From the NCBI RefSeq assembly GCF_026626335.1, contig NZ_JAPNTZ010000001.1:496001-560000 (forward strand): a stretch of DNA of 64,000 bases, written 5' to 3'. Below, in pieces: positions 42,155 to 50,707 of this stretch (positions are counted from its first letter, which is position 1; each line of letters opens with the position of its first letter). A program made the translations under genes and the position numbers. The notes below the pieces were generated by a model that saw only the letters and a list, made by a program, of their open reading frames with translations, was not told the origin of the DNA and searched no databases. The DNA comes from Paractinoplanes pyxinae. Lineage in GTDB: Bacteria; Actinomycetota; Actinomycetes; Mycobacteriales; Micromonosporaceae.

Positions 42155-42191
42155 TGTGACAGTTCTGGCGCTCAGTGAGGCGCCGGTCACA
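42155..42191. promoter_or_regulatory. Nested inverted repeat in the qcrB/hydrolase divergent region
   Basis: TGTGAC (42155-42160) and GTCACA (42186-42191) enclose a second pair GGCGC (42067+100=42167-42171) and GCGCC (42180-42184). It lies between two divergent starts and so is placed to act as an operator. No specific regulator is suggested. Confidence 0.3.
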
Positions 42192-42219
42192 CAGCTGAGG
42201 GAAAGGCGCGTTCCCGCGT

Positions 42220-43077
42220 ATGCCGGGCATGGACCAGATCACCACGCGTGGATTGACGTTCGATGTGTACGCGGCGGGGCCACCGGACGGCGAGCCGGTG
42301 CTCCTGCTGCACGGCTTTCCCCAGGACCGCCGGGAGTTCGCGGGGTTGCTGCCCAAACTGCACAAGGCCGGAATGCGTACGTACGTGTACGACCAACGCG
42401 GCTATGCGCCGGGCGCCCGGCCGGCGGACGTCGGCGACTACCGGCTGACCGAGGCCGTCGCCGACGCCGTAGCCGTGCTGGACGCGCTCGGTCTGAATGC
42501 GGTTCATGTCGTCGGGCACGACTGGGGCGCCCAGGTCGGCTGGCGGCTCGCGGCCGACCATCCCGAGCGGGTGCTGAGCCTGACCGCCGTGTCGCTGCCG
42601 CATCCGGAGGCCCTGGCCCGCGCGGTCAAGAAGCACGGCGTCCAGCGCCTTCGCCTCGCCTACACCGCCTTGTTGCGCTCGCGGGCCGGCGAGGGCCTGG
42701 CCCGGCTGCTGATGCAGCAACTGCTGCGCCGCTTGGGGGTGCGAGGCCTTCCCTACGTACGAGCGATGCGCGACCGCCGCCGTCTGACCGCGGCCCTCAA
42801 TTGGTACCGGGCGCTCGACGACCCCCGGGTGCCGGTGATCGGCCCGGTCGGCGTGCCGACGACCTTCGTCTGGGGCACGCGCGACTTCGTGGTCGGCCGG
42901 GCTGCCGCGGAAAGCACGGCCGACCTGGTCGACGAGGACTACCGCTTCGTGACGTTGCGCCGGGTCGGCCACTGGGTGCCGGAGGAGGCGCCCGGCCCGC
43001 TGCTCGAAGCCATCGTCGATCGGGTGCGAAAGGGCGCCCGCGAGGAACACCGGGGCGGCCTGGCGTCCGGCCGATGA
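42220..43077 (+). CDS. Alpha/beta hydrolase, epoxide-hydrolase-like
   Basis: 285 aa from ATG 42220 (ATG 42229 possible). Oxyanion motif HGFPQDR near residue 31, nucleophile Asp in VVGHDWGAQVGW (HDWG points to the Asp-nucleophile epoxide hydrolase/haloalkane dehalogenase branch rather than Ser lipases), acid in VWGTRDF and catalytic His in VGHWVPEE. Cytoplasmic. Substrate unknown; a stand-alone gene. Confidence 0.87.
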   Translation: MPGMDQITTRGLTFDVYAAGPPDGEPVLLLHGFPQDRREFAGLLPKLHKAGMRTYVYDQRGYAPGARPADVGDYRLTEAVADAVAVLDALGLNAVHVVGHDWGAQVGWRLAADHPERVLSLTAVSLPHPEALARAVKKHGVQRLRLAYTALLRSRAGEGLARLLMQQLLRRLGVRGLPYVRAMRDRRRLTAALNWYRALDDPRVPVIGPVGVPTTFVWGTRDFVVGRAAAESTADLVDEDYRFVTLRRVGHWVPEEAPGPLLEAIVDRVRKGAREEHRGGLASGR

Positions 43078-43104
43078 AGCGCGACGTGGCGGCCGTCGGC
43101 GGCT

Positions 43105-43202
43105 CGTGCGCGCAGCTGGAAAGAAATGCGTGCACGCAGCTGGGGGAGAAATGCGTGCACGCAGCTGGGGAGGAACACGTGCACGCAGCTGGGGGAGGGA
43201 AG
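43105..43202. repeat. Four-copy 24-25-bp tandem repeat upstream of the first STAND gene
   Basis: Copies start at 43105, 43129, 43154 and 43178 with core CGTGCACGCAGCTGGGGGAG (first copy CGTGCGCG). Each contains the palindrome CGTGCACG. The array ends 17 bp before the -10 box at 43220, so it covers the -35 and upstream region. It is probably a regulator-binding array. Confidence 0.85.
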
Positions 43203-43219
43203 AGATCGACCGTGGACGG

Positions 43220-43225
43220 TAGGGT
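43220..43225 (+). promoter_or_regulatory. -10 box of a leaderless promoter (first STAND gene)
   Basis: TAGGGT eight bases before GTG 43234. The stretch GGTAG..TGGCCTGCTGTG closely matches that of the second STAND gene (GGTAG..TGACCTGCTGTG). No Shine-Dalgarno. Confidence 0.55.
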
Positions 43226-43233
43226 GGCCTGCT

Positions 43234-45549
43234 GTGGCGGACGACATACTGCGCGTGTTTCTGAGCCACACGTCTGAGCTCAGGGCCCACCCGGACGGGC
43301 GCAACTTCGTCGCGGCGGCCGAGTCGGCGGTGCTCAAGGTGGGCTGGGTGCCGGCCGACATGCAGTACTTCGCGACCCGGGACGAGAAGCCGGCGGCGGT
43401 GTGCATCGAGGCCGTCGAGAAGGCCGACATCTTCGTCGGGCTGCTCGGCTTCCGCTGGGGCAGCGCGGTCACCGACGAGCCCGGCAAGTCCTACACGGAA
43501 CTCGAGTTCGACACGGCCAGCCGGATGAAGCCGCCCCTGACCCGGCTGATGTTCCTGCTCGCGGGCAATCGAGCGCTGCCCATCCCGCCCGACCTGCTGC
43601 GCGACGAGAACAGCGCCAAACAGGACGCTTTCCGTACGCGAGTGCTGCACGAAGGCCTGGTCGTCGGTTCGGTGGCCGGCCCGGACGAGTTCGAGGCGGC
43701 GCTCATCCACGCGCTGACCGAGGAGAAGGACCGGCGGCGCCGCAAGGACAACGCCGAACGCGCCACGATCGGGCCGGCCACGTCGCCGCTCGCACGCGGG
43801 CGCACGGTGCGGTTGCATTCCCATCCGGCCGACGGCGAGCGGCGCGCGCATCTCGCCGGTCTGCTCGGCCGGGTGGGCTTTGTGGTGTCGGCCGAGGACG
43901 GCGACGGGCCGATGATCGTCGGCGCGACCTACCGCGCGGTGGCCACCGGGATGCTCAGCGACCCCGGCTCGCGGCCCGACGTCATCGTGGAGCTCGACGA
44001 GGATCTGGCCATCACGTCCGACGCCGTACGCGTCCCGGCCTACGACACGACAGCGGACGAGGTCGTCGAGCGGCTGCGGGTGGCGCTGGCCGCGTTCTTG
44101 CCGCCCGAGCCGGTCGTCCCGGTGGCGGCCCCGGCGTCGGCGGCCGCCCCCGACGCCCTCGACCAGCTGACCGACGAGCTGGACTTCGACCCGGAGCACA
44201 TCGCGGCCTTCCGGGCCGACCTGCGGCCGGAACGGCTGCGCATGTTGCCGGCCGGGCTGTCGGACCGGCAGTTCCTGGAGAGCTGCGCCCTGATGAGCGG
44301 CGGCCGGCTGACCCGGGCCGGCGTGCTGCTGTTCGGCCGCCAGCCGGAGCGAGTGCTGCCCTCCGCGCTCGTGCAGTGCACCCATTACCTCGGCACCGAC
44401 AGGACGGCCGCCCGCGAGTCCGAGCACATGCACGGGCCGATCGCCCAGCAGATCGAGCGGGCCCGGCAGTTCATCGCCGACCGCACGGGCGAGGGCCACC
44501 CGGCCGAGTATCCGATGATCGCCGTACGCGAAGTGCTTGCCAACGCCCTGGTGCACCGCGACTACGAGGACCGCGAGCGCACGGTCCACGTCCGCCTGTT
44601 CGCCGACCGCCTCGAGATCAGCAGTCCGGGCGCCTGGGCCGGCCGCGACCTGGCCGACGACCAGGCGCAGGACCTGGGCGCGCTGGCCGGGGAGTCGCGC
44701 CGCCGCAATTTCCGGCTGGCCAGCGCGCTGACCTGGGTCAAACTGGTCGAGGGCGAGGGCAGCGGCATCCCGACGGCGGTGGCCGACTGCACCCGGCTGG
44801 ACGCCCCGGAGCCGGTCGTCGTCCGGCAGAACGGTTTCGTCAAGGTGGTGCTGCGGCCGGGCCGGCGCAACCAGCCGGCGCCGGTGTGGAACATCCCGGC
44901 CCACACGGTTGATTTTGTCGGCCGCGAAGACCTGCTGCGCCAGGTCGAGGACGCCTTTGCCGAGGGCGGGCCGTCGGCGGTGGTCCTGCACGGCGGCGAC
45001 GGGGTCGGCAAGACGGCCCTTGCCATCGAGTACGCGCGGCGGCACGCCGACGACTACGACATCGCCTGGTACATCAGCAACGGCGAGCCCTACCAGGTCG
45101 CGGACCAGCTCACCCTGCTGGCCCGGACTCTCCAGCCGTCGGTGGCCCCGGGCCTGGCCGACCTGGCCACGGCCCTGCGCGGGAAGCGGTCGTTGGTGGT
45201 GATCGACGATGTCGCCGACCCGGCTCACGTTCTGCCGCTGTTGCCGGCCGAAGCCGGGCACGTGCTGATCACCTCACCGCGCGGGGACCGAACCGGTGTC
45301 AGGCCGATCGCCGTCGGGACGTTCGGCCGCGCCGAATCGATCGAGCTGCTGCGGATCCGCGACGAGGAACTGACCGTCAGCCAGGCCGACCGGCTGGCGG
45401 CGGCGGTGGAGGACTTCCCGAAGGATGTGGCGGTCGTGGTCGATCTGCTGCGGGAAGCCGGACTCAGCGTCGAGGACTATCTGCGCGCGTTCGGGCGCGA
45501 GGCACGCGACGAGACGCCGGGGCCGGACCGATCCGGCCCGGTAGATTGA
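43234..45549 (+). CDS. DUF4062-like / GHKL-like ATPase / STAND NTPase protein without TPRs
   Basis: 771 aa from GTG 43234 (leaderless box; earlier frame is repeat DNA). Residues 1-~165: DUF4062-type TIR-like domain (LRVFLSHTSELRAHP, SYTELEFDTA). About 190-293: a second small alpha/beta domain I cannot name (VRLHSHPADG, VIVELDED). About 310-550: RecG/AlbA-associated HATPase_c_4-like domain (EVLANALVHRDY, LEISSPG, GEGSGIP). About 560-771: NB-ARC-like NTPase with FVGRE, Walker A GGDGVGKT (587-594) and Walker B LVVIDD. The sensor region reads ITSPR rather than ITSR, and the protein stops soon after, lacking helical-arm and TPR sensors. Domain mix is that of conflict/NLR-like STAND proteins; defence or signalling role inferred. 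Confidence 0.85.
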   Translation: MADDILRVFLSHTSELRAHPDGRNFVAAAESAVLKVGWVPADMQYFATRDEKPAAVCIEAVEKADIFVGLLGFRWGSAVTDEPGKSYTELEFDTASRMKPPLTRLMFLLAGNRALPIPPDLLRDENSAKQDAFRTRVLHEGLVVGSVAGPDEFEAALIHALTEEKDRRRRKDNAERATIGPATSPLARGRTVRLHSHPADGERRAHLAGLLGRVGFVVSAEDGDGPMIVGATYRAVATGMLSDPGSRPDVIVELDEDLAITSDAVRVPAYDTTADEVVERLRVALAAFLPPEPVVPVAAPASAAAPDALDQLTDELDFDPEHIAAFRADLRPERLRMLPAGLSDRQFLESCALMSGGRLTRAGVLLFGRQPERVLPSALVQCTHYLGTDRTAARESEHMHGPIAQQIERARQFIADRTGEGHPAEYPMIAVREVLANALVHRDYEDRERTVHVRLFADRLEISSPGAWAGRDLADDQAQDLGALAGESRRRNFRLASALTWVKLVEGEGSGIPTAVADCTRLDAPEPVVVRQNGFVKVVLRPGRRNQPAPVWNIPAHTVDFVGREDLLRQVEDAFAEGGPSAVVLHGGDGVGKTALAIEYARRHADDYDIAWYISNGEPYQVADQLTLLARTLQPSVAPGLADLATALRGKRSLVVIDDVADPAHVLPLLPAEAGHVLITSPRGDRTGVRPIAVGTFGRAESIELLRIRDEELTVSQADRLAAAVEDFPKDVAVVVDLLREAGLSVEDYLRAFGREARDETPGPDRSGPVD
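45542..45547 (+). promoter_or_regulatory. -10 box of a leaderless promoter embedded in the preceding stop region
   Basis: TAGATT overlaps the last codons (GTA GAT TGA) of the first STAND gene and lies eight bases before GTG 45556. The downstream bases GACCTGCTGTG match the first gene's promoter except at one position. Confidence 0.5.
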
Positions 45550-45555
45550 CCTGCT

Positions 45556-48500
45556 GTGTCGGACCGTTCCCTGCGGGTCTTCCTGAGCTACAGCTCAGAC
45601 CTGCTCGCGCACCCGGCCGGGCGGGACTTCGCGTCCGCGGCCGAGAGGGCGGTCACCCGGGCCAATTGCTCGTTCGTCCACACGGAAGGCCACGGCGGCC
45701 CGCGCCTGGCCGAGCAGATCGACGCGGCTGATGTCTACGTGGGTCTGGCCGGTTCTCGCTACGGATCGCCGGCCGAGGACGACCCCACCCGGTCGTACGC
45801 GGAAATCGAATTCGACGCCGCCAGCTCGCAGAAACCGCCGCTGACGCGCCTGGTTTTTCTGTTCGCTGATCGGTCCGGCACCGATTCGAGGCAGCGGGTC
45901 TTCCAGCGCCGGCTGCGGGAATCAGGCCTGGTCGTCGCGGAAGTCACCGACCTGTACGAGCTCGAAACCGCTCTTTTCGAGGCGCTGACCGAGGAGAAGG
46001 ACCGCCGGCGGGCCAAGGATGCGGCCGAGCTGCCCGCGCGTCCCGGCCAAGCGGTCCGGCGGCGCGTCGTCCGGCTGCTCGCGCACCCGAAGGACCGCGA
46101 GCCGGCCGCCGAACTCACCCGCTGGCTGCACGCCGCCGGTTTCACTTCGGACGACGGCTACGACGCTCCTCAGGTGGTGTGTGCGACCTATCGCGCGGTC
46201 GGCACCGGATGGCTCGACGAGCAGGTGCTGGGGCCGAGGTCGGTGCTGGTCGAGATGGACGAGGACCTCGATCTGGGTCCGCTGGCCGGTCGGCACAGCG
46301 TTCCCGCGTACGGGTTGAGTGGCGAGAGTGTGACGTCGGGCCTCCGCTCGCTGTTAGCTCCGTACTTTCCGCCCGAGCCGCCCGGCGAGGAGCCGGCCGC
46401 CGTGGTCACCGACCCCGAGCACGGCCAACTGGACTATCTGGAGCAGCTGACCGACGCCGACACGTTCGACCTGGACGAGGTCGGCGACTTCCGCCGGAAG
46501 CTACGCCGGGACGTGGCCGAGCGGCTGCCCGACAGCCTTTCGGCGTGGCAGTTCCTGGAGCGTTGCGGCCTCATGCGCGGCCGCCGGTTGACCCGGGCCG
46601 GGGTTCTGCTGTTCGGCAACGACCCCACCGTCGTGCTGCCCACCGCCGTGGTGCAGTGCGTCCAGTATTTCGGCGACGACCTGACCGCCCGCCGCGAACG
46701 CGTCGACCTGCACGGGCCGCTGGCCCGCCAGATCGAGCGGGCGTGGCGGTTCATCGCCGACCGGGTGCGGCAGGGCGAGGCGCCGTCCGCGTCCAGCGCG
46801 CGATCCGAGCCGGTCTACCGCTATCCCATGGTGGCGGTGCGCGAGGTGCTGGCCAACGCGCTGGTGCACCGCAATTACGAGGATCGCGGGCGCTCGGTCC
46901 ACGTGCGCCTGTTCGCGAACCGGCTCGAGATCAGCAGTCCGGGGGACTGGGAGGGCCGGGATCTGCCGCCCGGCACCGAGCAGAGCCTGTCGGCGCTGGC
47001 CGGCGAGTCGCGCCACCGCAATTTTCGCGTGGCCAGCACGCTCAGCTGGACCGGGCTGGTCGAGGGCGAGGGCAGCGGCATTCCCAGCACGGTGGCCGAC
47101 TGCGCCCGGGCCGGGGCGCCGGAACCGGTGGTGACCCACGCCGACGGGTTCGTCCGGGTCGTGCTGCGCCCCGCCGCCGGCAAGGGAGGTGAGGCGGCCG
47201 CGGGCGAGAAGGTGTGGAACATCCCGGCCCGTACGGCCGCCTTCACCGGCCGCGAGAGCGAGCTCGGCGACCTGTCGCAGAAGATCGAGCGCGGCGGTCC
47301 GACGGTGGTTCAGGCCATGGTCGGCATGGGCGGCGTGGGCAAGTCGGCGGCGGCCATCGAGTACGCCCATCGGCACAGCACCGACTACGACGTCGCGTGG
47401 TGGGTGAACGCGGGCGACCCGGCGCTGATCCCCGACCAGCTGGCCGAGCTGGCCCGCGCTCTCGGCGTGGTCGACCGCAACGCCCCGGTGGAGAGCGCGG
47501 TGGCCCGCCTCGGCGGCGCCCTGCGCGACCGCGACCGGTGGCTGATCGTCTTCGACAACGCCGAGGATCCGCAGTCGCTGAACCGGTTCCTGCCCAGCGG
47601 GCGCGGCCACATCATCATCACCTCGCGGACCTCGGACTGGCGGCACGTGGCCCGCACCCAGCAGGTGGACGTCTTCTCGCGCGAGGAATCGGTGCGGCTG
47701 CTGCGATCGGGCGTACCTAATCTCAATGATCGGGACGCAGGCCGGGTCGCCGAAGCGCTCGGGGATCTGCCGCTCGCGGTCGCGCTGAGCGCCGCCTTCC
47801 TGGCCGAGACCGGCATCGAGGTCGACGAGTACCTGCAGAGCATCACCGCGCACGAGCTGCTGGGGCGCCCGGCCAACCGCTTCCCCGAGTCGGTGGCCGT
47901 CTCGTCCCAGCTGGCCTTCGACCGCCTCGACGACCAGAACCCGGCCGCGTTGCAACTGCTGACGATGCTGGCCTGGCTGGCCCCGGATCCGGTGCCTCGC
48001 ACACTGTTCACCGACCACGCGGACACGCTGCCCGGACCACTGTCCGACACGGCCCGCCGCCCGTTGGCGTTCGCCGAGGCGGCCGGCCTCCTCACCCGTT
48101 TCAGCCTCGCCCGGGTCACGCCGGACACCCTGCAGCTGCACCGCCTGATGGCCGCCCTGCTGCGAGAGCGCGCCACGGATCAGAACCCCGGCCACGACTG
48201 GCGGTTCCGGACGGCGCGGCTGCTGACGAACGCGACCGACGACCTGCCGGCCGACGAGCCCCGGAGCTGGCCGCAGTGGTCGCGGCTGCTCCCGCATGTG
48301 CTGGCGACGGGCGACGCGGTCGAGGATCCGCGCCTGCTGAGCCGGGCCGCCGACTATCTGCACGCCCGCGGCCAGGCCTCGGCGGCGCTACCGCTGCGCG
48401 ATCGCGTGCTGCGGATCGACCGCGAGCATCTGGGCGAGAACCATGCCAAGACGTTGACCTCGGCGGCCAACCTGGCGGTGGAACTGGCCGCGACCGGCCG

Positions 48501-49236
48501 GATCGCCGAGGCGCGCGACCTGCTCGAGGACACGGTGGGCCGGCAGCGACGGGTGCTGGGTCAGGACGATCCGGGCACGCTGGCCGCGACCGAGAACCTG
48601 GCCAACGTGCTCCGCGCGCTGGGCGAACTGGAGCGCGCCCGCGAACTGTCGGAGGATGTCTTCACCCGGCGGCGACGGCTCTTGGGCCCGGAGTTCCCGG
48701 CGACGCTCACGAGCGCCGGCAATCTGGGCACCAGCCTGCTGGCGATGGGGCTGCTGGACGAAGCCCGGGCCTTGTTCGAGCACGTGCTCGAGCTGCAGCG
48801 CCGGGCCGTCGGCCCCGATCATCCGGACACGCTCACCACGGTCAGCAATCTGGCCGCCGTGCTGCGCCAGGCGGGGCGCTACCGGGAGGCCCGCGACCTG
48901 GACGAGGAGAACCTGGCTCGCCGCACCCGGATCCTCGGCGGCGACCACCCGGCCACCCTCACGACGGCCTACAACCTGACCGTCGATCACGCGGGTCTGG
49001 GCGACGAGGCCGCCGCGAGACGGTCGGCCGGCTCGATCGTGGCGCAGTCGTCGCAGGCGGGCGGCGATCCCTCGCGGCAGCAGTTGGCGGTGCTGGCCGC
49101 CCTCATCGATCAGGGCCTGGTGAACACGGGGGACATCGGCTCGGCCTGGGAAGCGGCACTGCGTCAGGTCGTCCGCGACAGTGATGTCGTGGTCCCCCCG
49201 GCCGAAGACCTCTACCGCCTGGAAAGGCGCGATTAA
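45556..49236 (+). CDS. DUF4062-like / GHKL-like ATPase / NB-ARC STAND NTPase with C-terminal TPRs
   Basis: 1,226 aa. Same order as its upstream paralogue: DUF4062-like domain 1-~155 (LRVFLSYSSDLLAHPAGRDF, SYAEIEFDAA); unnamed alpha/beta domain ~170-275; HATPase_c_4-like domain ~290-540 (EVLANALVHRNY, LEISSPGDW, GEGSGIP); NB-ARC ~560-860 with FTGRE, Walker A GMGGVGKS, Walker B WLIVFDN, sensor ITSRTSDW and GLPLAV-like DLPLAVAL. It then adds ~300 residues of winged-helix/arm and at least four 42-residue TPRs (NLAVELAATGRIAEARDLLE type, ~935-1170). This is a full NLR-like architecture: effector, ATPase switch, sensor. The first gene keeps effector and NTPase only. Possibly an anti-phage or stress-sensing pair (inference). 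Confidence 0.87.
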   Translation: MSDRSLRVFLSYSSDLLAHPAGRDFASAAERAVTRANCSFVHTEGHGGPRLAEQIDAADVYVGLAGSRYGSPAEDDPTRSYAEIEFDAASSQKPPLTRLVFLFADRSGTDSRQRVFQRRLRESGLVVAEVTDLYELETALFEALTEEKDRRRAKDAAELPARPGQAVRRRVVRLLAHPKDREPAAELTRWLHAAGFTSDDGYDAPQVVCATYRAVGTGWLDEQVLGPRSVLVEMDEDLDLGPLAGRHSVPAYGLSGESVTSGLRSLLAPYFPPEPPGEEPAAVVTDPEHGQLDYLEQLTDADTFDLDEVGDFRRKLRRDVAERLPDSLSAWQFLERCGLMRGRRLTRAGVLLFGNDPTVVLPTAVVQCVQYFGDDLTARRERVDLHGPLARQIERAWRFIADRVRQGEAPSASSARSEPVYRYPMVAVREVLANALVHRNYEDRGRSVHVRLFANRLEISSPGDWEGRDLPPGTEQSLSALAGESRHRNFRVASTLSWTGLVEGEGSGIPSTVADCARAGAPEPVVTHADGFVRVVLRPAAGKGGEAAAGEKVWNIPARTAAFTGRESELGDLSQKIERGGPTVVQAMVGMGGVGKSAAAIEYAHRHSTDYDVAWWVNAGDPALIPDQLAELARALGVVDRNAPVESAVARLGGALRDRDRWLIVFDNAEDPQSLNRFLPSGRGHIIITSRTSDWRHVARTQQVDVFSREESVRLLRSGVPNLNDRDAGRVAEALGDLPLAVALSAAFLAETGIEVDEYLQSITAHELLGRPANRFPESVAVSSQLAFDRLDDQNPAALQLLTMLAWLAPDPVPRTLFTDHADTLPGPLSDTARRPLAFAEAAGLLTRFSLARVTPDTLQLHRLMAALLRERATDQNPGHDWRFRTARLLTNATDDLPADEPRSWPQWSRLLPHVLATGDAVEDPRLLSRAADYLHARGQASAALPLRDRVLRIDREHLGENHAKTLTSAANLAVELAATGRIAEARDLLEDTVGRQRRVLGQDDPGTLAATENLANVLRALGELERARELSEDVFTRRRRLLGPEFPATLTSAGNLGTSLLAMGLLDEARALFEHVLELQRRAVGPDHPDTLTTVSNLAAVLRQAGRYREARDLDEENLARRTRILGGDHPATLTTAYNLTVDHAGLGDEAAARRSAGSIVAQSSQAGGDPSRQQLAVLAALIDQGLVNTGDIGSAWEAALRQVVRDSDVVVPPAEDLYRLERRD

Positions 49237-49255
49237 CGGCCGGGGTGACCGCCTT

Positions 49256-50566
49256 TCAGGAGACGCCGAGAGACGTACGGGCCGGGGCCGTGATCGAAGC
49301 GAGGATGTCGCCCGACCGCACCGCCGACGTCGACAGCAGCGAGGCCGTGATGCCGTGGGTGTGCTCGGTGCCGCCCTGCAGATAGATGCCGGCCGCCATG
49401 CTGTCGTCGGTGCGGATGCGGTAGTCGCGGTCGACCAGGGCCCGCCCGAACTCGTCCCGCGCACACCGGTCGGCCACCTCGCCGAGCAGCGGGAACGGGT
49501 CGACCGGGGCGTACCCGGTGGCGCAGACCAGCACGTCGGCGTCCAGCGTGGTCACCTCGCCGGTGGTCAGCATCTCGACGTCGACCGCCACGTGGTCCAC
49601 GTCCTCGCGGGCGCCGGCCAGCCGGGACATGTTGAGCAGCCGCAGCCGGCTCACCCCGGCCACCCGCTCCCGGTAGACCCGGCGGTAGAGGTCTTCGATC
49701 AGGTCGTTGTCCACCACCGAGTAATTCGTGTTGCTGTGATAGTTCATCAGCATGGTCTTGACCTCGGCCGGGGCGTCGAAGAAGTCGTCCACGGCGGCCG
49801 GGTCGAAAATGCGGTTGGCGAAAGAACTGTCATCGGCCGGGCTGTAGCCGTAGCGCGAGAAGACCCCGCACACCTCGGCTGTGGGAAATTTCTCGTGCAG
49901 GAAAGCCGTGATCTCAGCCGCACTCTGACCGGCCCCGACCACCACGAATCGGTCCGCCTTCTCGACCCGGCCCACGTTGGTGAGCAGGTCGCGGCTGTGC
50001 CACACGCGCTCGCCGAGGTGCACCCCGGACGGCAGGATCGGCCGCAGACCCGTGGCCACCACCAGGTTGCGGGCCCGGCACGAGGTGACCAGGCCGTCCG
50101 CGTCCCGCGCGAGCACGTCGAACGCCTCGATCACGCCGTCACGGATCACCGGGACGACCTCGGTCACCTCACAGCCGTACCGGACCACGTCGCCCACCTT
50201 GGCCGCCGCCCACTCCAGGTAATCGTGGAACTCGACGCGCAGTGGGAAGAACGTCTTGTGGTTGATGAAGTCGATGAGCCGGCCGCGGTCCTGCAGGTAG
50301 CACAGGAAGCTGTAGCGGCTGGCCGGGTTGCGCAGGGTGACCAGGTCTTTGAGGAACGACACCTGCATGGTGGCGTCCTCCAGGAGCATGCCGCGGTGCC
50401 AGCCGAAAGCGGCCTGACGCTCGAAGAACGCGGCCGTGACGGGGTTCGCGGGGGTGTCGTCGTTGTGCTCCTGGACGGCGATGGCCAGAGCCAGATTGGA
50501 CGGACCGAAACCCACTCCCACCAGGTCGTAGACCGGGATATCGCGCTGCGGGCCGTTCGGTGACAT
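49256..50566 (-). CDS. L-ornithine/L-lysine N-monooxygenase (siderophore N-hydroxylase)
   Basis: 436 aa from ATG 50566, GAGGA upstream. SidA/PvdA/IucD family: FAD-binding GVGFGPSNLALA, substrate/lid segment MQVSFLKDLVTLRNP, NADPH-binding VVGAGQSAAEITAFL, and the ATGYAPVDPFPLL and C-terminal GGTEHTHGIT motifs. N-hydroxylates the side-chain amine of ornithine (or lysine) as the first step of hydroxamate formation. Divergent from the formyltransferase across an iron box, so iron-repressed. It is a homologue of coelichelin CchB. Confidence 0.93.
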   Translation of the reverse strand: MSPNGPQRDIPVYDLVGVGFGPSNLALAIAVQEHNDDTPANPVTAAFFERQAAFGWHRGMLLEDATMQVSFLKDLVTLRNPASRYSFLCYLQDRGRLIDFINHKTFFPLRVEFHDYLEWAAAKVGDVVRYGCEVTEVVPVIRDGVIEAFDVLARDADGLVTSCRARNLVVATGLRPILPSGVHLGERVWHSRDLLTNVGRVEKADRFVVVGAGQSAAEITAFLHEKFPTAEVCGVFSRYGYSPADDSSFANRIFDPAAVDDFFDAPAEVKTMLMNYHSNTNYSVVDNDLIEDLYRRVYRERVAGVSRLRLLNMSRLAGAREDVDHVAVDVEMLTTGEVTTLDADVLVCATGYAPVDPFPLLGEVADRCARDEFGRALVDRDYRIRTDDSMAAGIYLQGGTEHTHGITASLLSTSAVRSGDILASITAPARTSLGVS

Positions 50567-50644
50567 CGGCAGTCCTCGTGGTCGGTGTCGAGTGTGTCGA
50601 CACGTGCGTCAAGGGGTTCGGCTTCCCCTCCTAGTCGGCGGAAG

Positions 50645-50663
50645 CGAGGTTAGACTAACCTAA
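50645..50663. promoter_or_regulatory. DmdR/IdeR iron box
   Basis: CGAGGTTAGACTAACCTAA matches the actinobacterial consensus TTAGGTTAGGCTAACCTAA at 16 of 19 positions and is a near-perfect inverted repeat (GGTTAG-A-CTAACC). It sits in the divergent promoter region between hydroxylase and formyltransferase genes, 45 bp before GTG 50708. Confidence 0.9.
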
Positions 50664-50707
50664 CTTTCGCGGGCCTCGATGGGCCAGCCGAAGGGTCAGG
50701 AGGAGCC

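Noticed and set aside
43126..43233. The in-frame open stretch (ACTQLG repeats) before the first STAND gene as an N-terminal extension
   Set aside because: The DUF4062-like domain begins right at GTG 43234, a leaderless -10 box precedes that codon, and the paralogue starts at the equivalent residue.
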